Shown: piece after piece, positions 1 to 6,127 of the stretch
How the letters are laid out: each line of letters begins with the position of its first letter
Position numbering within the stretch: position 1 is the first letter of the stretch
Source of the DNA: Oscillospiraceae bacterium
GTDB lineage: Bacteria > Bacillota > Clostridia > UBA1381
Assembly: GCA_015068545.1 (NCBI GenBank)
Contig: SVKH01000039.1
Span: 1 to 11,944 of the forward strand
Direction: 5' to 3'
Length of the DNA stretch: 11,944 nt
Translations under genes and position numbers: made by a program
Notes under the pieces: model-generated
What the model saw: the letters and a program-made list of their open reading frames with translations, nothing else
What the model was told of the DNA's origin: nothing
Databases searched by the model: none

Positions 1-1187
1 TAGTTTTCTTCTCTCTGGCTGCCGCCGATAATCTCGCCAATGCCCGGAACAAGAAGGTCGCAAGCGGCAACTGTCTTACCATCATCATTAAGCTTCATAT
101 AGAAAGCCTTGATTTCCTTTGGATAATCTGTTACAAATACCGGCTTTTTAAATACAACTTCTGTTAAGAATCTTTCGTGTTCTGTTTGAAGGTCACATCC
201 CCATTCAACAGGATATGAGAAATTATCATTATTCTTTTTAAGAATTTCAACAGCCTCTGTATAGGTTACTCTTGCAAAATCATTGGATACTACGTTATCA
301 AGTCTTTCCAAAAGTCCCTTATCGATAAACTGATTAAAGAACGCCATTTCCTCCGGAGCATTATCAAGGCAGTAATTGATGATGTATTTGATCATGTCCT
401 CTGCAAGCTCCATATCGTCTGCAAGGTCGGCAAAAGCAATTTCCGGCTCAATCATCCAAAATTCTGCAGCATGACGGGTTGTGTTGGAATTTTCTGCACG
501 GAAAGTAGGGCCAAAGGTATAAACATTTCTGAATGCCATACAGTATGTTTCTACATTAAGCTGACCGGAAACAGTTAGGTTAGCCGGCTTTGCAAAGAAG
601 TCCTTTGAAAAATCCACTTCACCCTTGTCGGTTTTTGGCAGATTAGCCATATCCATTGTAGTAACCTGGAACATTTCTCCTGCACCTTCGCAGTCACTTG
701 TGGTGATAATAGGAGTGTGCACATACACGAATCCTCTGTCCTGAAAGAACTGGTGGATTGCGTAAGCTATCATAGAGCGAACTCTGAACACAGCGCTGAA
801 GGTATTTGTTCTTGGACGCAGGTGACATTGAGTTCTTAGATATTCCATAGTGTGACGCTTATTCTGAATAGGATAGTCCGGAGTGGATGTACCGTCAATT
901 ACCACGTTTTCTGCCTTAATTTCAAAAGGCTGCTTCGCATCCGGAGTAAGCACAAGTGTACCTGTTACAGTAACGCTAGCTGCAATATTAAGCTTTGAAA
1001 GCTTTTCAAAATTGTCAAGATTATCCTCGATAACCACCTGAATGCACTTAAAAAAGCTACCGTCATTAAGCTCGATAAAGCCAAAGTTTTTTGACGCACG
1101 GATATTTCTGATCCATCCTGAAACTGTGACGGTTTGCTCTGCAAATTGCTGAGTATTTCTGTAAATTTCCTTAACCAATGCTTTCAT
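1..1187 (-). CDS. asnS: Asparagine--tRNA ligase, 3' end cut by window edge
   Basis: Class IIb aminoacyl-tRNA synthetase that charges tRNA-Asn with asparagine in the cytoplasm. 395 residues are visible. The N-terminal OB-fold anticodon-binding domain (about residues 1-115, with VSGWIRNIRASKNFGFIEL) is followed by the catalytic core. Motif 2 is FRAENSNTTRHAAEF near residue 227, and the sequence before the edge has GIGEIIGGSQRE near 380, typical of AsnRS. The wording (DYPKEIKAFYM, GKTVAA) resembles the long E. coli-type enzyme of about 466 residues, so some 70 C-terminal residues including motif 3 lie outside the window. The ATG is preceded by GGAGAGG at a suitable distance. It lies 28 bp downstream of the DUF896 gene on the same strand, so the two are probably co-transcribed. 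The truncation comes from the window, not from gene damage. Confidence 0.97.
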   Translation of the reverse strand, partial: MKALVKEIYRNTQQFAEQTVTVSGWIRNIRASKNFGFIELNDGSFFKCIQVVIEDNLDNFEKLSKLNIAASVTVTGTLVLTPDAKQPFEIKAENVVIDGTSTPDYPIQNKRHTMEYLRTQCHLRPRTNTFSAVFRVRSMIAYAIHQFFQDRGFVYVHTPIITTSDCEGAGEMFQVTTMDMANLPKTDKGEVDFSKDFFAKPANLTVSGQLNVETYCMAFRNVYTFGPTFRAENSNTTRHAAEFWMIEPEIAFADLADDMELAEDMIKYIINYCLDNAPEEMAFFNQFIDKGLLERLDNVVSNDFARVTYTEAVEILKKNNDNFSYPVEWGCDLQTEHERFLTEVVFKKPVFVTDYPKEIKAFYMKLNDDGKTVAACDLLVPGIGEIIGGSQREEN

Positions 1188-1215
1188 TTTAAAATTCCTC
1201 TCCAAATATATTATT

Positions 1216-1389
1216 TTATTTTTTATCAACTATTTCAATACTCTCTAGTGTTTGTCTGAAATTTCTGCGAACTGCCGATAGGTATTCCTCGCGAAGCGCC
1301 TTCTGCTCCGCCAGCTCACCTTCGCTGAGTCCCTCTTCTTTGGACTTTTTCGCCAGAAAGTTTATTCTGTCTATTTTACTTTTTTCCAT
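1216..1389 (-). CDS. DUF896 family small protein (YnzC-like)
   Basis: A 57-residue soluble, highly charged protein. The pattern IxRINxLAxKxKxxGLSxxExAEQxxLRxEYL followed by a short arm matches the DUF896/YnzC family of Firmicutes, whose molecular role is not well defined (B. subtilis ynzC sits in an SOS-linked operon). I chose the ATG at 1387-1389 because AGAGGTAG precedes it at the right distance. The frame stays open upstream to 1464, but that extension is basic, unlike the family, and falls in the intergenic promoter region. The protein is shorter than B. subtilis YnzC (about 77 residues), lacking the C-terminal tail. asnS follows 28 bp downstream on the same strand, suggesting one transcript. 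The divergent upstream neighbour is the cysteine-rich miniprotein gene. Confidence 0.85.
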   Translation of the reverse strand: MEKSKIDRINFLAKKSKEEGLSEGELAEQKALREEYLSAVRRNFRQTLESIEIVDKK

Positions 1390-1515
1390 AATGCTACCTC
1401 TGTAATATTTATAGTTATTAAAAAAAACTTTTTGTACAAGCTTCCAAATCCTTACACAAAACATAGTATATACTAAATCGGCTACATAATGCCGGCTGTG
1501 AAAGGAGGCAAAACT

Positions 1516-1629
1516 ATGGGTGACTGCGGATGCAACACAGGCTGCGGCGGATGCGCAAACTTCGATTTTGATATGATTCTATGGGTTCTTATCATCATCG
1601 TAATCGTTACATGTATGTGCAACAACTAA
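1516..1629 (+). CDS. 37-residue cysteine-rich single-pass membrane miniprotein
   Basis: A short gene with a perfect AAAGGAGG site (1501-1508) seven bases before its ATG. The product has two parts. Residues 4-13 form a Cys/Gly head with cysteines at 4, 6, 10 and 13, and residues 20-32 form a hydrophobic segment (MILWVLIIIVIV), followed by TCMCNN with cysteines at 33 and 35. Six cysteines in 37 residues plus one membrane span suggest a membrane-anchored metal-binding or disulfide-linked peptide. It resembles the loosely annotated clostridial 'high-cysteine' or YjcZ-like miniproteins, but I cannot assign a family. A TATACT (1469-1474) lies upstream without a convincing -35. CATAGTATA at 1462-1470 also fits the sigma-K -10 pattern CATANNNTA, which is weak evidence in AT-rich DNA. 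A stem-loop at 1693-1712 may end the transcript. Confidence 0.8.
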   Translation: MGDCGCNTGCGGCANFDFDMILWVLIIIVIVTCMCNN

Positions 1630-1916
1630 TTTGAACTACCACAAATATCACCTGTTTCCTTACGAGCAGGAAGGCGTACATCATAATCTGTGGAGGTCGC
1701 ATATGCGGCCTCTTTCAGGTTTATAGAAATTTTATCACCCCAAATAGATTTGAAAAACTGCCTTAGGTTCTCTTGCAGTTCAAGCTTTCCGTCCACTCTA
1801 CTAATGGATCGGAAAAATTGTTCTGAATCGTCAATGAGAATCGCAGGGTACCCGAAGGCGTACTTGGGTACGTCGAGGGTTTTACTTGGCGACAGTGAAA
1901 CGGTCAGGGCAACCTA
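1626..1916 (-). pseudogene. Start-less, protein-like open frame, possible gene remnant
   Basis: A minus-strand frame of 96 codons is open between a TAG in repeat spacer 1 (1917-1919) and a TAG at 1626-1628, which overlaps the stop codon of the cysteine-rich gene on the other strand. Its first third is the translation of repeat copy 1 (reading VPKYAFGYPA and IDDSEQFFRS). The last 57 codons lie outside the repeat and read like ordinary protein, for example GKLELQENLRQFFKSIWGDK. There is no ATG, only an internal GTG without a Shine-Dalgarno sequence. Differences between repeat copies do not favour third codon positions in this frame, so the repeat part is probably not selected as protein. The downstream part may be the tail of a decayed gene or chance. 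I recognise no family. Confidence 0.22.
1693..1718 (+). terminator. Possible weak terminator after the Cys-rich gene
   Basis: GAGGTCGC, loop ATAT, GCGGCCTC gives an 8-bp stem with one G-U wobble, followed by TTTCAGG. The stem is strong but the T tract is short, so termination on the plus strand is only plausible. Confidence 0.35.
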
Positions 1917-2165
1917 AAACATTTCCCTAAGGGATCGGAAAAATTGTTCTGAATCGTCAATGAAAACCGCAGGGTACCCGAAGGCGTACTTGGGTACGTG
2001 GAGTGTTTTGCTTGGCGATAGTGAAACGGTCAGGGCAACCTATACCATCCTTCCTAAGGGATTGGAAAAATTGTTCTGAATCGTCAATGAAAACCGCAGG
2101 GCACCCGAAGGCGTACTTGGGTACGTCGAGGGTTTTTCTTGGCGATAGTGAAACGGTCAGGGCAA
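1806..2165 (+). repeat. Three-copy tandem repeat (~126 bp period) with hairpin-forming unit
   Basis: Three near-identical copies start at 1806, 1932 and 2059. Each begins GGATCGGAAAAATTG (GGATTGG in copy 3) and ends near GGTCAGGGCAA. Spacers of 17-18 bp, related to one another, contain CCTAAGGG. The plus-strand RNA of each copy can fold: TTGTTCTGA with TCAGGGCAA, ATCGTCAA with TTGGCGAT, AAAACC with GGTTTT, and GTACCC with GGGTAC at the tip, leaving a 10-nt bulge AGTGAAACGG. Several pairs are G-U on the plus strand but would be A-C mismatches on the minus strand, which points to the plus strand as the RNA strand. The array fills the gap between the Cys-rich gene and the end of ychF. Strand and function are inferred. 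The repeat itself is directly visible. Confidence 0.93.
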
Positions 2166-2182
2166 TTTTAACATCCCTTCCC

Positions 2183-3277
2183 TTATACGTTGAAGCGGAA
2201 CAACACTATATCTCCGTCTTTCATCACGTATTCTTTTCCTTCAGAACGGACAAGTCCCTTATCCTTTGCGGCTGTCATGGTACCACACGCCATAAGATCG
2301 TCATATGCCACAACTTCGGCACGGATGAAACCTCTTTCAAAGTCTGAGTGGATTTTTCCGGCTGCCTGAGGTGCCTTGGTACCGTTTTTGATAGTCCATG
2401 CCCTTACTTCCGGCTCACCTGCTGTTAAGTAGCTTATCAAGCCAAGCAGTGTGTAGCTCGCCTTTATCAATCGGTCAAGTCCTGATTCACTCATGCCCAG
2501 CTCTTCTAAAAACATCGCCTTTTCCTCGCTATCCAGCTGAGAAATCTCTTCTTCTATCCTAGCGGAAACAGGCATAACCTGCGAATTTTCACTTTCGGCA
2601 AATTCTTTAACTTTGTTTACAAAAGGATTTGACTCTATTCCCTTTTGGAAATCATCCTCCGCTACGTTGGCAGCATAGATAACAGGCTTCATGGAAATAA
2701 GGGCGATATCCTTCATAATCTCCATTTCTTCCTTGGTGTATTCCAGACTTCTTGCGGCCTTTCCTTCCTCCAAGGTAGCCTTTACTCTTTCCAAAAGCTC
2801 TAGCTCCTTTGCCAAAGTCTTATCACCTTTCATCGCCTTTTTTGTGCGGTCTATTCTTCTTTCCATAATCTCTATGTCTGAAAAGACAAGCTCAAGATTT
2901 ATGGTCTCGATATCTCTGATAGGGTCTATGCTTCCGTCAACGTGAGTGATATTGGTATCCTCAAAGCAGCGAACCACATGGACAATAGCATCAACCTCAC
3001 GAATGTGCGAAAGGAACTTATTTCCCAAACCTTCGCCCTTTGACGCACCCTTTACCAATCCGGCAATATCAACAAATTCGATATAAGCACGGGTAACCTT
3101 CTTCGGATTGTACATCTCTGCCAGCTTGTCTATTCTCTCATCCGGCACATCCACTATGCCCACATTAGGCTCGATAGTACAAAAAGGATAGTTTGCCGAT
3201 TCTGCTCCTGCCTGAGTGATTGCGTTAAATAAGGTCGACTTACCCACATTAGGAAGCCCAACTATACCAAGTTTCAT
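2183..3277 (-). CDS. ychF: Redox-regulated ATPase YchF (Obg-like ATPase)
   Basis: A 364-residue cytoplasmic P-loop NTPase of the Obg/TRAFAC group that associates with ribosomes. The family is known to prefer ATP over GTP. Visible motifs are the P-loop GLPNVGKST (residues 7-15), the NYPFCTIEPN switch region (29-38), DIAG (70-73), and NVAE at 204-207 in place of the GTPase NKxD, which is the family's signature for ATP preference. A helical insertion with coiled-coil character follows around residues 120-185, and a C-terminal TGS domain occupies about 279-362, ending in DIVLFRFNV. Length is normal for the family. The start is supported by AGAGAGGGAA upstream. A consensus promoter lies at 3330-3358. 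No terminator is evident before the tandem repeat array that begins 17 bp past the stop, so ychF transcripts may run into it as antisense. Confidence 0.97.
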   Translation of the reverse strand: MKLGIVGLPNVGKSTLFNAITQAGAESANYPFCTIEPNVGIVDVPDERIDKLAEMYNPKKVTRAYIEFVDIAGLVKGASKGEGLGNKFLSHIREVDAIVHVVRCFEDTNITHVDGSIDPIRDIETINLELVFSDIEIMERRIDRTKKAMKGDKTLAKELELLERVKATLEEGKAARSLEYTKEEMEIMKDIALISMKPVIYAANVAEDDFQKGIESNPFVNKVKEFAESENSQVMPVSARIEEEISQLDSEEKAMFLEELGMSESGLDRLIKASYTLLGLISYLTAGEPEVRAWTIKNGTKAPQAAGKIHSDFERGFIRAEVVAYDDLMACGTMTAAKDKGLVRSEGKEYVMKDGDIVLFRFNV

Positions 3278-3329
3278 AATATATTCCCTCTCTAAAATAA
3301 AGTTAGTGTTTCAATAATAAATTCATATT

Positions 3330-3358
3330 ATTATATCATTACAGCAAAATTTTGTCAA
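3330..3358 (-). promoter_or_regulatory. Promoter of ychF
   Basis: On the minus strand, TTGACA (3353-3358) and TATAAT (3330-3335) are both perfect sigma-A boxes separated by exactly 17 bp. They lie about 50 bp upstream of the ychF start. Confidence 0.9.
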
Positions 3359-3422
3359 TGAAAAATGCCATATTCCTACACAGCAAGTTGCAAACTGACA
3401 GGGACGCATGTTACATACCAGG

Positions 3423-3463
3423 TAAAACAAAAAGCCTCAAGGTCAAAAATGACTTCAAGGCTT
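3423..3463 (-). terminator. Rho-independent terminator of the cation efflux gene
   Basis: Minus-strand AAGCCTTGAAGTCA, TTTT, TGACCTTGAGGCTT forms a long stem with minor mismatches, followed by TTTTTGTTTT. It lies 11 bp beyond the stop of the CDF gene. There is no T tract on the plus strand, so it acts in one direction. Confidence 0.87.
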
Positions 3464-3473
3464 CCACTTACTT

Positions 3474-4649
3474 TTAGGAAAATACCTGCTTTATATCCAC
3501 GTTTATAACGCAGTTATACATAGCATTTTCCGCTGATACGCGGTCTTTTATTTCCTTTATTATTTTACGCACCTGCTTCTCATCATACTCCACAGGCACT
3601 TCTATATCAAATATAAGATTTACGTTTTTCTCGCCGTCAACCATACGAAAATCGTGAAATCCGCATACCGGAGATATCTCTTTTACTGTTTTTTCCACCA
3701 GTTCCCTTGCGCTGTTGGTTTTTTCACAGTTCATAGAAAGAGGATCCATATGGATAACCAAAGTTATCCCAAGCTCTGTATTAGCGTTTTTTTCTATATG
3801 GTCTATTATCTCGTGAACCTTAATAATGTCCGCATTATCCGGCACTTCCGCATGCACCGATGCAATAATTCTGCCCGGACCATAATCATGAACAATAAGA
3901 TCATGAACGCCTATAATATTCTCACCGGACATAACCATATCATAGATGCTTTGCACCAGTTCCTTGCTGGGAGGAGTGCCAAGCAGAATCCCTATCATGT
4001 CCTTTGCTATACCAAATCCGGCATACATAATCATGGCAGAAACTGCCGTACCCATTATGCCGTCAAGAGGCAATGCCGTAAAATTACCAAGCACCATAGA
4101 TACTATTACCGCCGAAGTGGAAATAACGTCATTCAGGCAATCTCTGGCAGTTGCCTTTAGGATTTCCGAACCAATCTTATTCCCGATTACGATGTTGTAC
4201 CTCCACATCCACACCTTTACAAGGACAGACAGTATCAGAATACCAACGGTTATGGGGCTAAAAACAACCTCCTCCGGCGACAAAATCTTTACCACCGAGG
4301 ATTTTAGCAGTTCAAATCCCACAATCATTATGATGAAGGACACCACCAAGGATGCCACATATTCCATTCTGCCATGTCCAAAGGGATGCTCTTTGTCCGG
4401 TCTTTTTCCGCTTAGTTTAACGCCTATTATGGTTACCACCGATGAACCCATATCGGACATATTATTGAAGGCATCGGAAATTACTGCCACCGAGTTTACA
4501 AAAAGTCCCACAACAAGCTTTACAAGAAATAGCAGAAAATTACAGAGTATTCCCAGTGTTCCTGCCAAAACTCCGTAGCTTTCCCGAACATTTCTGTCCT
4601 CTATATCTTCGCTGTTTTTTACAAATGCTTTTATAATCAGATCAATCAT
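3474..4649 (-). CDS. Cation diffusion facilitator (CDF) transporter with C-terminal extension
   Basis: Inner-membrane proton-coupled divalent metal exporter, 391 residues. About six membrane segments occupy residues 25-225. The transmembrane metal site is seen as SDAFNNMSD (58-66), HPFGHGR (88-94) and ARDCLND (168-174). The NN between the two aspartates resembles the manganese exporters MneP/MneS of B. subtilis more than zinc-type HxxxD proteins, so Mn, Fe or Co are likely substrates, though this cannot be settled from sequence. A cytoplasmic dimerisation domain follows at about 229-310. A further ~75 residues (318-391) look like a second small alpha/beta domain, making it longer than the usual 300-residue forms. 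I chose the ATG at 4649 (AAGGGAAA upstream) over a TTG at 4685, whose GGGAG lies too close. A weak promoter candidate, TTGATA-17-TATTGG, lies at 4690-4718. It follows ppa by 101 bp and may also be read from it. Confidence 0.92.
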   Translation of the reverse strand: MIDLIIKAFVKNSEDIEDRNVRESYGVLAGTLGILCNFLLFLVKLVVGLFVNSVAVISDAFNNMSDMGSSVVTIIGVKLSGKRPDKEHPFGHGRMEYVASLVVSFIIMIVGFELLKSSVVKILSPEEVVFSPITVGILILSVLVKVWMWRYNIVIGNKIGSEILKATARDCLNDVISTSAVIVSMVLGNFTALPLDGIMGTAVSAMIMYAGFGIAKDMIGILLGTPPSKELVQSIYDMVMSGENIIGVHDLIVHDYGPGRIIASVHAEVPDNADIIKVHEIIDHIEKNANTELGITLVIHMDPLSMNCEKTNSARELVEKTVKEISPVCGFHDFRMVDGEKNVNLIFDIEVPVEYDEKQVRKIIKEIKDRVSAENAMYNCVINVDIKQVFS

Positions 4650-4733
4650 GCTACATTTCCCTTTTTTGCTTAATATATGAATCAAGCTCCCAATAAATAA
4701 CTTTTATTGTACTATCAATCGGTTATACCACTA

Positions 4734-4793
4734 AAAAAGTCCTGATTTTATTACTTTACAAATTCCTTTTTGTATTCTTCTATGCAGGACTTT
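4734..4793 (-). terminator. Inverted repeat spanning the ppa stop codon, possible terminator
   Basis: Minus-strand AAAGTCCTG lies inside the last codons of ppa (4785-4793). A perfectly complementary CAGGACTTT follows the stop codon (4736-4744) and continues as TTTTTTA. The 9-bp stem encloses a loop of about 40 nt containing the stop codon. The T tract suits a terminator, but the long loop is atypical. Confidence 0.38.
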
Positions 4794-5281
4794 ATTACCT
4801 CCTTTGCCACGTCTGCACCTTCCACCATATTTACTATGGTTTCTTTATTTTCCAGCATTTTATAAACCTCGTAAAAATGCTTTATTTCGTGGAACAGGTG
4901 ATTAGGAAGCTCCGATACGTCTGTAAAGGAATTGTGGTACGGGTCATTATCGCACACAGCAATAATCTTCTCATCCACTGCGCCGTCATCAATCATTTTA
5001 ATAACACCGATAGGATAGCATTCCACTATCGTCATAGGCATAATTCCCTCTGTGCACAGAACCAAAACATCCAGCGGGTCGCCATCCTGAGCATATGTTC
5101 TTGGAATGAATCCGTAGTTTGCAGGGTAGTGGGTGGAAGTGTACAAAACTCTGTCCAGTTTTAAAAGTCCTGTGTCCTTATCCAGTTCGTATTTGTTTTT
5201 TCCGCCCTTTTCAATTTCTATAACTGCCGAGAACTTTTCGGGAGTGATTCTCTTTTCGTCCATATCGTGCCAAATATTCAT
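4751..5281 (-). CDS. ppa: Inorganic pyrophosphatase, family I
   Basis: Soluble cytoplasmic enzyme that hydrolyses pyrophosphate to phosphate, pulling biosynthetic reactions (tRNA charging, PRPP-dependent steps) forward. 176 residues, normal for the prokaryotic family I enzyme. Visible are EIEKGGKNKYELDKDTG (22-38), HYPANYGFIPRTY (51-63) and the signature DGDPLDVLVL (66-75) with three metal-binding aspartates. IDDGAVDEKIIAV (97-109) supplies further active-site acids, and HFYEVYK occurs near 135-141. The frame is open upstream to 5389, but the ATG at 5281 has a strong GGAGGAAG site and matches the family N terminus. A promoter at 5361-5389 leaves a 5' leader of about 73 nt, which contains a small stem (AGCCTG/CAGGCT, 5312-5341). 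Confidence 0.96.
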   Translation of the reverse strand: MNIWHDMDEKRITPEKFSAVIEIEKGGKNKYELDKDTGLLKLDRVLYTSTHYPANYGFIPRTYAQDGDPLDVLVLCTEGIMPMTIVECYPIGVIKMIDDGAVDEKIIAVCDNDPYHNSFTDVSELPNHLFHEIKHFYEVYKMLENKETIVNMVEGADVAKEVIKSCIEEYKKEFVK

Positions 5282-5360
5282 ATCTCTTCCTCCAATGATA
5301 TAACAGATTACAGCCTGTGCCGAAATTAATTCCTGCAGGCTATCACATTTTGCTAAAATT

Positions 5361-5389
5361 ATTATATCCCCTTTTATAAAAAAATGCAA
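5361..5389 (-). promoter_or_regulatory. Promoter of ppa
   Basis: Minus-strand TTGCAT (5384-5389), a 17-bp spacer and a perfect TATAAT (5361-5366) lie upstream of ppa, placing the transcript start near 5354. Confidence 0.85.
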
Positions 5390-5541
5390 GTAAGCTGAAT
5401 AAACTTAACTGCACAACTGGTTAAACTTTTTAAATTTTTGTACCATAACAAATTGCTTATCTGTGCAAATGGAATAATAAAGCAAGCCTCACCGCTTAGC
5501 TGAAAACCATTCAGAAAATGTTCTGGCTCCTAACCTGCAAA
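5390..5541. other. AT-rich intergenic DNA without visible features
   Basis: This lies between the ppa promoter and the short tandem repeat. I see no gene, promoter pair or strong hairpin in it. Confidence 0.5.
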
Positions 5542-5773
5542 TTGTCGAAAACGCACTTCGCTTTTATCAATAACGCATTCCGCTTTTTGGCAAAATGCGC
5601 TCTGACCTTTTGTAAAAACGCGCTGTACATTTTGGCGAAATCACATTTTGATTTTTGGCGGAATAACACTCCGTCTATTTGCAAAAAATACTATACCTTT
5701 TCGCGAAAAACACTCTGTCTATTTGCAAAAATGCGCCCTGACTTTTGGCGAAAACGTACTCTGACTTTTGCAC
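5542..5773 (+). repeat. Degenerate ~22-bp tandem repeat, ten units, frame-preserving
   Basis: About ten diverged copies of a unit close to TTTTGGCGAAAACGCACTCT run head to tail, with starts near 5542, 5562, 5584, 5608, 5630, 5653, 5677, 5698, 5722 and 5743. Read in the frame of an ATG at 5518 (open to TGA at 5797), the units are 7, 7, 8, 7, 8, 8, 7, 8, 7 and 8 codons long. Each ends in Phe or Ile, and most carry Lys or Arg near the start, as in LAKCALTF, AKMRPDF and WRKRTLTF. There is no Shine-Dalgarno sequence before that ATG, and the frame runs through the ferredoxin terminator, so I do not call it a gene. The other frames I read contain stops. Confidence 0.8.
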
Positions 5774-5805
5774 AAAAAAATACTGCCAATATAAATTGAC
5801 AGTAT
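5774..5805 (-). terminator. Rho-independent terminator of the ferredoxin gene
   Basis: Minus-strand ATACTGTCAA, loop TTTATA, TTGGCAGTAT gives a 10-bp stem with one G-U pair, followed by TTTTTTT. It starts 17 bp past the ferredoxin stop. Confidence 0.9.
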
Positions 5806-5822
5806 CCTACGCCGAATAAAGA

Positions 5823-5993
5823 TTATTCCTGAACAGGAGCACCTACTGGACATACACCTGCACAAGCACCACATTCGATACAAGCGTCTGCATCGATAGC
5901 GTACTTTCCATCGCCTTCAGCGATAGCGTTTACAGGGCATTCACCTTCACATGCACCACAGCTGATGCAATCATCATTGATAACGTAAGCCAT
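5823..5993 (-). CDS. 2[4Fe-4S] ferredoxin, clostridial type
   Basis: A 56-residue low-potential electron carrier of the cytoplasm, serving enzymes such as hydrogenases and 2-oxoacid oxidoreductases in anaerobes. Both cluster motifs are intact: Cys 9, 12, 15 and 19 (CISCGACEGECP) and Cys 38, 41, 44 and 48 (CIECGACAGVCP). In the usual arrangement the last cysteine of one motif ligates the other motif's cluster. Length is typical. The ATG at 5991-5993 is preceded by AAGGAGGTG, and the in-frame extension to 6050 has no support. The gene is monocistronic, with its own promoter (6069-6097) and terminator (5774-5805). Three TGTAWYACA boxes lie around its promoter and leader. Confidence 0.97.
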   Translation of the reverse strand: MAYVINDDCISCGACEGECPVNAIAEGDGKYAIDADACIECGACAGVCPVGAPVQE

Positions 5994-6027
5994 TCCTCGC
6001 ACCTCCTTAGCTATATTTGTCTGCTGT

Positions 6028-6079
6028 TGTATTACAACCAAGTGTAACACAACCGCTACCTAGAGTGTATTGTATCACA
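6028..6079. promoter_or_regulatory. Three TGTAWYACA boxes, possible operator of the ferredoxin gene
   Basis: TGTATTACA (6028-6036), TGTAACACA (6043-6051) and TGTATCACA (6071-6079) share one near-palindromic pattern. The first sits in the perfect palindrome GTTGTATTACAAC. The third overlaps the -10 box of the ferredoxin promoter, and the other two lie just downstream of the transcript start. This arrangement suits repressor binding. The regulator is unknown. Confidence 0.4.
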
Positions 6080-6097
6080 CTTTTTTTCATTCTTCAA
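6069..6097 (-). promoter_or_regulatory. Promoter of the ferredoxin gene
   Basis: Minus-strand TTGAAG (6092-6097), 17 bp, TACAAT (6069-6074). It lies just past the ricT stop codon, so the ferredoxin gene has its own transcript start near 6062. Confidence 0.78.
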
Positions 6098-6127
6098 GTG
6101 GTTTTAACATTTATTCGTCAATTTTTT

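Noticed and set aside
1390..1464. N-terminal extension of the DUF896 protein to 82 residues
   Set aside because: The family begins at the MEKSKIDRIN methionine, which has an AGAGG site. The extension covers the promoter region.
1806..2165. CRISPR array
   Set aside because: Units are ~126 bp and nearly identical throughout, and the 17-18-bp spacers are related to each other. No cas gene is present.
1690..2347. Plus-strand open frames over the ~126-bp repeats (1690-1917 and 2003-2347)
   Set aside because: They read through repeat units and into the antisense of ychF, have no ribosome sites, and copy differences do not follow codon structure.
3946..4578. A 210-codon plus-strand open frame (and a 168-codon one at 3654-4160)
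   Set aside because: Both lie antisense inside the CDF transporter gene, have no ribosome site, and read as low-quality Ser/Thr/Ile-rich sequence typical of shadows of membrane proteins.
4683..4685. TTG start for the CDF gene, adding 12 residues
   Set aside because: The GGGAG upstream is only one or two bases away, while the ATG at 4649 has a properly spaced AAGGG and gives the usual N terminus.
5542..5773. CRISPR array of short repeats
   Set aside because: The units are contiguous and degenerate with no unique spacers.
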